Positions 56,898-64,000 of a stretch of 64,000 nucleotides of DNA are shown one piece after another (within the stretch, counting starts at the first letter, position 1; each line of letters starts with the position of its first letter). Below the pieces are notes generated by a model. It saw only the letters and a list, made by a program, of their open reading frames with translations. It was not told the origin of the DNA and did no database searches. Source of the DNA: Desmodesmus armatus (Eukaryota > Chlorophyta > Chlorophyceae > Sphaeropleales > Scenedesmaceae); contig VIIQ02000555.1 in NCBI GenBank assembly GCA_007449985.2, positions 806,001-870,000 on the forward strand. Reading direction: 5' to 3'. Position numbers and translations under genes: made by a program.

Positions 56898-58786
56898 GGT
56901 GCTGCCTTGATACAATCGGGCAGCGCAAGAGCGGGAAGTGCTGGAACCAATTTGCAACAACTAGGAATGCTGAGAAGCCAGTGGGAGAAAGAACTCTTCA
57001 CTAGGCCTATTGGGTGCCGTTGACGGGCCTTCCTTTTCTGCTCTTGAGCAAGGTTGTCACTTGTCAGTTGTGGCGCAACGGCAGTCGCGTCAGGGATTGG
57101 AGCAAGGGACACAGCTGACGCAATGGGTAGACAAGCGCGTCAGGTTAGATGGCAGGCTGCGCTCGCAGTTGCATGCAGTGGTACACCCGCCATATTGGGT
57201 GAAGGAGGCCACGACAGGTTGGTGGTATATACCACCGGTATGGAAGCAGCCCAGTGTCACCTAGGTAGTGTGATTGCACATTATTGCTGCACAAATCACT
57301 CTCTTCCCCCCACCATGCTTGCAGCTCCTGCTGAGTACGCACTCGGTGACTTGCGCGCGCAACACCTGACTGGCAATGCAGACAGCAGTGCCGCACTCAT
57401 GGCGTCAGTTGTGGCCATGTGCCACTGCGATTGGACACTGCAGACAATTGAAAGTGCACATGACCACCGACGGCATCAGCAAATGTGCGGTGGATGAACC
57501 AGCGTCCTGTTACCATGACATGCAGTACCAGGTGCAGAGCACGCTACCTAGCCTAGTCCTAGGGCTCTTGCTTGTTGCAGGATGAAGAGCAGCAGGCCAG
57601 CTTAACTCGCAACTTGTGTCTCCCGTGTCAGTGCAGGAGGTAAGATGTCATTGACTTGAGGCCCCAGGGCCCTATGGCCTGCGGGCAACACACCACATCA
57701 TCTGCAGACACAAAAGCCGCTGCTGCGCACTGCCATAGGGCAGGCATTCCCACCCCCAGTGCACCCAGCCAGCCCCCCTAAATACGTTGTGGGGATGATT
57801 TACTGTTTCAACCCACAAGCACTGGTCTGAAGGCCATCCAAAGCAGAGCGCTTGACAATTCAACTTCTGCACCTGCATGAACGACCTACATCAGCGACCT
57901 ACACCTCACCACCCAGGGAGCTGGCCCTCTGGCTGCAGCCAGCAATCGGCTGCTGCAGCCACCACTGGCACGTACAGCATCTGTTTGCCAGTTGCTGTGA
58001 CCCCACGAGCTTCTGCCAGCTGCATGTCAACCTCATGCTGAGCTTGTAGCTGCAAGCCTGCGCTTGCTCGTTGTTGCACCTTGGCGCATAGCACCCTGCT
58101 CTGACTCAGTTACACTTCCCCTTGCACACTAGCGTCCCAATAACTCCCAACTCCAACCTGCAGCCACAGCCCATATGAGCACACAGAATCAGCACCCTGG
58201 ACGGCAGCCTGTGCAAGCATACTCATGCCAAGCTTCTCCAGGCTGGCGGCAGTGCAATGGCGCCCCACAAATAGGGTGCTCCCTGCTTTCTCTGGATACT
58301 CACAAAGCGGGAAAAGGCACTGCGCAGAATTCAAACGCTGAACAAATGCTGGGGTGCTTGTTGAGGTGTCAGCCATGCTGACATGCGGAGTGCCATGAAT
58401 GATGCAAGGTTGCCGCCCTGGACATCAGGGATACAACCCCACCCCCATCTGCACTGACATGCTAGGAAACTTCCCTGTACCTCGCGTGAACACCCGTGAT
58501 TACGATTTGGTTCAGTCATTGTGACACACATATCAGCATTGCCGAGACGGCACACAAAGCGACAAGGTGTTTCGATATCACAACTTGACGATACTCAATC
58601 AATCGGAAAGCAGCTTCATTAGACACACCTCCACAAAAGACCTTTCGTAGCAGAGCCGGCAGCATATAGGCACCCGTTTTGTCACGTCGGCACCACCAAT
58701 TTGGTTTTGTGTGCCGTTATTTATCCGTGGCCTGTACTTGGTGTCCTTTCGAGGTCGAGGTAGTAGTGCTGAGGACAGGTCAGGAG
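56898..58786. promoter_or_regulatory. Divergent intergenic region of the pyrophosphorylase and PFL-activase genes
   Basis: The 1.9 kb separate two start codons pointing away from each other and must hold both promoters. A 16-bp perfect palindrome, ggtggtatataccacc, is at 57221-57236. No coding region with a recognisable family is present. Confidence 0.45.
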
Positions 58787-60847
58787 ATGATGTTGACAAG
58801 TGCCCTTGCTGGGGTTGCTGCCCATGCAGCCCATGCAGCCCCTGTGCTCAGCCAAGCACTAGCCGCCTCAGCAGGCATAGGTGCAGCTGCAGCCGCTCCA
58901 GTCTTGAGTGGGATGCTCAAGCTGGTGCGAACTGTGCGCAGCATGAGCCAGGTGGCCTACGCAGCAACAAGCGATGCAGAGCCATCACCCATACCAGAAC
59001 AAGCAGGCCGCATCCATTCAGTTGACTCGTTCTCTGCTGTGGACGGTCCTGGCGTGAGGATGGTGGTTTTTGAGCAGGTGAGTTGTGATTTGAATTGCTC
59101 ACTGTGCAGGTCTGTGGCCTGTCACCCGTCTCAGGCTGCCTGTGCCAGCTTGCGCCAGCTGTATGTTTATACGATCCCTCCTGTGCCTCCTGGTCAGCAA
59201 CTGGGTGTCCAGTAGCTCCCTTTGTCTGCAGCCACTCTGTTGCATGAGAACTCCCACTGAGCATTTGATGTGCGGTGGTGGTTTGTGTGGTGTGCGCTTG
59301 CAGGGATGCGCGATGCGGTGCAAGTTCTGCAGCAACCCAGACACCTGGAGCCCATGCGCAGGCGATGTGGTGTCCTCTAAGCAAGTTGCTGCTCAGCTGC
59401 AGAGGTAAGTGGCACAAGTGGAAAGACACTTCCTGCCCAGTTCTCTGCTTCGATAGTAATTCTGGCAACAGCAACAGCAAGGGAACACAGGCAAAGTCCA
59501 CAGATGTGCAGGCTCCTATACTGGCAGCTGACAGGTGCTTTTGCCGTTGCTGTTTACCTGTGCAGTGTTGCACCATACTTGCGGCCTGGTGGAGGGGGCG
59601 TGACCTGCAGCGGCGGCGAACCCCTGCTGCAGCCACAGTTCACAGCAGCAGTGTTCCAGGAGGCTCACCGGTTGGGCCTGACGACATGCCTGGACACCAC
59701 GGGCCAGGGCACAAAGCGGCAGCACTGGGACCATGTGCTGCCCCACACTGACATGGTGAGGGTTTTGCGTGTGTGGACACTTCAGCCTGCATGCGTGTAG
59801 GGGACAGGCATCGGACAGCCTCGCCAGGATCAAATGGTGGCCTGTGGGCTGCCGGTTGGATGTGGAAGAAGGCCATGGCAGGAGAGGTGCTCATTGCCAA
59901 GCCGTGTGTATAGCCAAGCATGACAACACAGCATGCCGTCACAGCTCTGGTAGAGTTGGCAGTTTGCTGTTTGCCGCCCTTGTGAGCATGCCAAAGTTGT
60001 GGCAGAGGCGCTCATGGTCATGCAGTCACCCCTCGAAACATGCCAATTGCATGCTCACCTTCTTGCCTCCCTATGTGTGTCCCTCATGCAGGTGCTGTTC
60101 TGCATCAAGCACCTGCACCCGGAAAAGTATGCCAGCCTGGTGGGCCTGCAGCAGATCGGTGCGCTGCGCTTTGCCAAGGAGCTGCAGCAGCAGGGCATCC
60201 CATTCTGGCTGCGCTACGTGCTCATCCCTGCCCACACAGACGATGCTGACGGCATCAAGCGGCTGGAAGAGTTTGCACACCAGCACCAGCCCGCCCTGCA
60301 GGTGAGGACCAGCTGGCGCCCGCTGGTATTGCTGGGTGGCGGCATGCTGAAACATCATGCCAGGGTGTTGTCAGGTCCTGCAAGCATGTATGTGTGGCGG
60401 CGGCAGCTGTGCGTTCAGTTTGCAAGGTGTATGGCTTCCTACCACAGCAATTGTGACCAGGTCTGCCGGCTGTGGATTATTAGCTTCCTTGTGTGCACGT
60501 CTGATCATCAGCTTCCTCCTCTGCATGTCAGGTATGATCATTCTGAGCAGTGTGGCCGGCAGTTTATGTGCACATTGTATTATGCTGCTCACGGCATGTT
60601 GCTCCCTCCCCTGTGTCCTGTGCACTGCTGCATCCTGCAGGGTATTGAGCTCCTGCCGTACCACCTGCTTGGCCGCAACAAGTGGGAGGCCCTGGGCTTG
60701 GCGTACCCCCTGGATGGTGTGCAGACGCCGCCCCTGGATTCTGTCCTGGAGGTTGTGGGTCAGTTGGAGGGCAGTGGGATCAATGTGATCTGTGATGCGA
60801 AGCGGCAGGCTGCTGCACAACACCAACAGGGGCCAGATGCGCTGTGA
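58787..60847 (+). CDS. PFLA: Pyruvate formate-lyase activating enzyme (radical SAM)
   Basis: Five exons: 58787-59077, 59304-59404, 59566-59755, 60092-60301, 60641-60847; 999 nt, 332 aa. The radical-SAM cluster motif CxxxCxxC is CAMRCKFC at residues 99-106. It is preceded by [25 protein letters not shown] and followed by [59 protein letters not shown] and [10 protein letters not shown] are the family blocks in order. The enzyme uses a [4Fe-4S] cluster and S-adenosylmethionine to install the glycyl radical on pyruvate formate-lyase. This allows fermentative conversion of pyruvate to formate and acetyl-CoA, as in anoxic green algae. The first ~70 residues are Ala-rich with Arg/Lys and few acids, so they look like an organelle transit peptide. 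The start is the first of two adjacent in-frame ATGs; no earlier ATG exists in this exon. Confidence 0.94.
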
Positions 60848-63800
60848 TGCGCATGCGGTTGGATGGTCAGTCAGTCAGTCAGTCAGTCACCTCAGTCAGT
60901 CAGTCAGTGTTGTTACAGGCAGGCCGCAAAAGGCCCAGCCAATGCAAGCCCTGGGACCCAGTCCTTGGAGCAAGATATGCATGCAGTGCACGTGGTGCAT
61001 CAAGGAGGAGTTGCTGCGCTGGGATGCGCAGCCCTCAAGCTGCACTTGATGTGCTGTCTGAGCTTTCTTGCTGTGCTGCTGACCTTGTGTTGGTGCCTGC
61101 AGCGGCCGCTGGCCGCGCTCTTGCACATCTGGGGTTGTTGTGGGTTGCTTGGCAGCTTTTTACAAGGGTGCAGGCGTGCAGACTGTGTGAGGTAGTGAGG
61201 ACATCCCATTTGCTGCACTGAAGTGTGCTTCTCCTAGCGTCTGCATTGTTGGTGGCAAACACAATCAATGCGCGAGCACTGCATGTGGCTGCAGGGACTG
61301 CAGTTCACTCACAGCACACATTGCATTCCTACTAAGCAATGCAGCTTTGTTCAGCATGCCTTGCCAGGGCTTGGCCCTATGCAGCCATGAGGCTGGGCCC
61401 TGGCACACCCTTGCATTCTTCGTGTTTACCGTGTTTACCGACATGGACACATTGCTCTGTGTGCACATAGAGACGGCAACTGATCTGTGTGCGAAGACAT
61501 ATCCTACGTGTGCAAGCACATGTGTGTGCTTGTGTCCTGTCGTGTGTGTGTGCCGCGCCGCTGCGTGGTCAGTGCATGCTTTCCTTAGCGAACTCAACGC
61601 ATCGGTGCACCCTCCAGTGCAGCAGCAATGCCAAAGCTTGCAACAGCACGCCTGCATGTGGGACTGCTTCCTTTACGATTGCTGGTTGCGCCTCCCTTTG
61701 TTACCTCCCTTTGTTACGGATCCCAGTAAAAGGTCATCTGTCAGTTTTTGGGGCAGTTTTTGGACCCCCATATCTCAGCAAGCACGGGCGCGCGAGCCTT
61801 GCAACTCCGTGTGCGTTATCAACAATCAAAAGTACCAAGAGACTTTTCAAATCAGCCACTATGCAAGCTTGAGCTGCAAATGCGTTTGATGTCAACATCT
61901 GCATGCTCTGCCCAATGCACAAAAGCTTGTAAAATTCGTTCTTAACGTCATCAATGCACAGAAGCGACTGGACGGTCACACAGCAGCAAAGACAGTGCAT
62001 ATCGGAGGACGGAAATCGTAAAAAACTCTGCTAAATTCACACCATCCCGTGATCGGTCTGAAATTGTCGTAGAACAAAACTATACTATGAATACGTATTT
62101 CAACGCGTGCTCAAGTGCTGCAGGCGAGCAGGTGATGCACTTGTCCTGCCCAATAACAAATGACACTTGTACGCTCGATGCACAGTCAAATGCAAAGAAC
62201 CTATGAAACAATAGAGTGATTGAGTCGTAGAAGGCCAGTTCATGCCTCAAAACATCACTTGCACCACGCTACGCGCCATCGTAACAGGCAACATGAGGCA
62301 CTTCGCTAGGGACAGTCAGTTTAGCCTTGATCTTTTGAGAGTTGGTGATTGTCAGCCGTAGTGGTCACGAAGAGCAGGCGTGCTGCTCATGTTGAAGCAC
62401 CAGCTGACAGCCCAGCAGATGCATGCATGTGGACCATCGTCCATGGTGGGCACCAGCAGCAGCACCTGCTGCATCTCAATCTGATGCTTCTCCGGGGCAC
62501 CTCAACATCACCAATCACAGCACACTCACTATAGCATACGCACACTACAGCACACTCACACTCGCTGTCAAGCAACACCACTAGACAGCCAGGCAGCCAG
62601 GCCCTGAGAGGGGGGGGGGCAGGAAGCACAGGAGCTTTGAATTGGACGCAATGAAACAACTGTACAGTAGGATGCCAGAAGAACCACCGAGGGAATTAAA
62701 AGGAACAGGAAGGGACCACTGGGATCCGTTACCGTCCCTGGTTTGTTGTTGGGCCGCGTCAGGCCCCGGGGGGTGGGCCATGTGCGTCGTGGGCGGCCGC
62801 TTCATTTCCGCAGACCCAAATCAAGCATGACTGCAAGCGCTCCTGAGTGTGTATGGAGGGAGGGAGGGAGCGACAAGTGCAAGGAAGCCCCTTGCTTGGG
62901 TTTTGCATGGTGCCATGTTGGGGCTGGTATTGGGTCTTTTCTGCGCAGCTGTGGATATGAAGTGCTTTGTGGCACCTGTTTGCAGCCGTGGTGTATGTTT
63001 GTGCAGGCTGTGGGAGTGAAGCCTTTCGCCGTGCTCAAGTATTTCAATTGTCAGAGCGTTTGTGCGCTGCATTTTGCTTGTCTCCTGACAATGCGGCGGA
63101 TCTGCAGCACACTATCATGGTGCTGTGTGTTTGTGTGTGAGGCTTTCTTATTGACCTGTCTGCGGTGTGCTGGCTGCTTGCAGCCATGCTGAGCAGCTGT
63201 GAGCATTGATCAGTGTTGAGTGTGCAACCACGTATATTCCCAGGGCTATTTGGGTTTTGCTGGGCAAACCTGGCGTCGAGGGTGTGTTGGGCTCATCCAA
63301 AAATCTGGTCTGTGAGCCACCGCAATCAGTCAAATGTCGATTTTGCGACTGGTGATGACCCAGCCAGTGCTGCAGGTGGGCCTCTTCCGTCATGTCCAGC
63401 AGTGAATCCCAGTGCACTTGGGCTCACATTCAAAAAAATTGTTCGTCTTTTTTGCCCCTGCATCTGCATGCATAATCACCCCTCGTTGACGGCAGCCAGC
63501 GTATACAAGCACCCACCACACATCCATACTATTGCTGTGCAACACAACTCAAAGCCTGCCAGAGGCAGTTGAGTGTGTGCTGGGCCGGGCTGCAAGGCAT
63601 GCGACATACCTGTGACAGGTCACTGGTATGGAGAAGCAGTGTTTGGCCTATTGGCCTATCTGTTCTCACCATCACACAGCTTTCATACATTGTGTGTTGT
63701 GCGTGCCTTGAGGATGCCATGGTACCATGGTGCAGGGGATGTCAGGGTGCCCGTTTGTGCCAGTTTTTGGGATCCGGATCGGTGAATCACTAGGGGCATC

Positions 63801-64000
63801 TCGACTGGACACTGTTGCTCCAGTTTGCCGCAAGAGCAGTCCACCATTGTGTGTGCCAACTCCCTTTTGTGTGTGTCGACACTGATGTCAGTGAATGCAC
63901 GTGTGCGCCCCTTTGGGTGGTACTGATCGTGGGTGTGTGGATGTATGATCTTGGAAAAGTATGCATGGTTGCTGCGCACCTGCAGTGCATGCCAATCATC
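60848..64000. other. 3.1-kb region after the PFL-activase gene, no gene assigned
   Basis: It begins with the PFL-activase 3' UTR, including CAGT repeats. A TGTAA at 61928 is a distant candidate signal. Frames such as 62642-62830 and 63213-63572 (containing SVSHRNQSNVDFATGDD) could be exon fragments of a gene running off the right edge, but no family is recognisable. Confidence 0.45.
60868..60908. repeat. CAGT microsatellite
   Basis: Tandem gtca/cagt units, interrupted once by cctc, start about 20 bp after the PFL-activase stop codon, so they probably lie in the 3' UTR. Confidence 0.85.

Noticed and set aside
62642..63785. Possible gene entering from or leaving by the right edge
   Set aside because: Some short frames look protein-like, but I could not chain exons in phase or name a family.

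Overview
The window is nuclear DNA of a green alga. Every recognised gene is split by many short GT-AG introns. Coding exons are rich in CAG/GCN codons (poly-Gln and poly-Ala runs), introns carry G/C homopolymers, and some 3' ends carry TGTAA, the chlorophyte polyadenylation signal. The gene set points the same way: fibrocystin-like surface protein, UDP-rhamnose synthase, pyruvate formate-lyase activase and an HGD-type membrane kinase. I suspect a chlorophycean such as the Scenedesmaceae, but the sequence alone does not prove it.

I joined nine gene models by hand. In each, the exon phases agree and the total is a multiple of three. From left to right: (1) + strand, 23-5497, 3' part of a fibrocystin-L/PKHD1-like membrane protein; (2) - strand, 6478-10655, ATG1 autophagy kinase, 905 aa; (3) + strand, 11070-13705, UDP-4-keto-6-deoxyglucose 3,5-epimerase/4-reductase, 309 aa; (4) - strand, 14703-27731, full-size ABCA transporter, 19 exons, 2195 aa; (5) - strand, 31228-33445, ADF/cofilin with an unusual N-terminal extension, 337 aa; (6) - strand, 35550-40029, FAD-dependent monooxygenase, 468 aa; (7) - strand, 42135-51075, transmembrane receptor-like TKL kinase, about 1341 aa; (8) - strand, 53490-56897, GDP-mannose pyrophosphorylase, 368 aa; (9) + strand, 58787-60847, pyruvate formate-lyase activating enzyme, 332 aa.

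Genes 1/2 and 3/4 are convergent. Genes 2/3 are divergent across a 414-bp spacer, and 8/9 are divergent across 1.9 kb. There is no operon logic. Two enzymes (3 and 8) make nucleotide sugars for cell-wall and glycan synthesis, and 1 and 7 are surface membrane proteins. The rest are housekeeping functions: autophagy, lipid transport, actin turnover, redox and fermentation.

The most unusual content is a roughly 1.26-kb repeat insertion between genes 5 and 6. It is flanked by 22-bp direct repeats and contains the 3' two-thirds of a U6 snRNA fused to repeat DNA. Other points of interest are a predicted 3-nt microexon restoring the kinase GT-x-x-MAPE motif, 16- and 22-nt microexons in the pyrophosphorylase gene, and several hairpins or tandem duplications inside introns. 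Long gene-free stretches (27.7-31.2, 40.0-42.1, 51.1-53.5, 56.9-58.8 and 60.9-64.0 kb) hold only repeats and unassigned ORFs.
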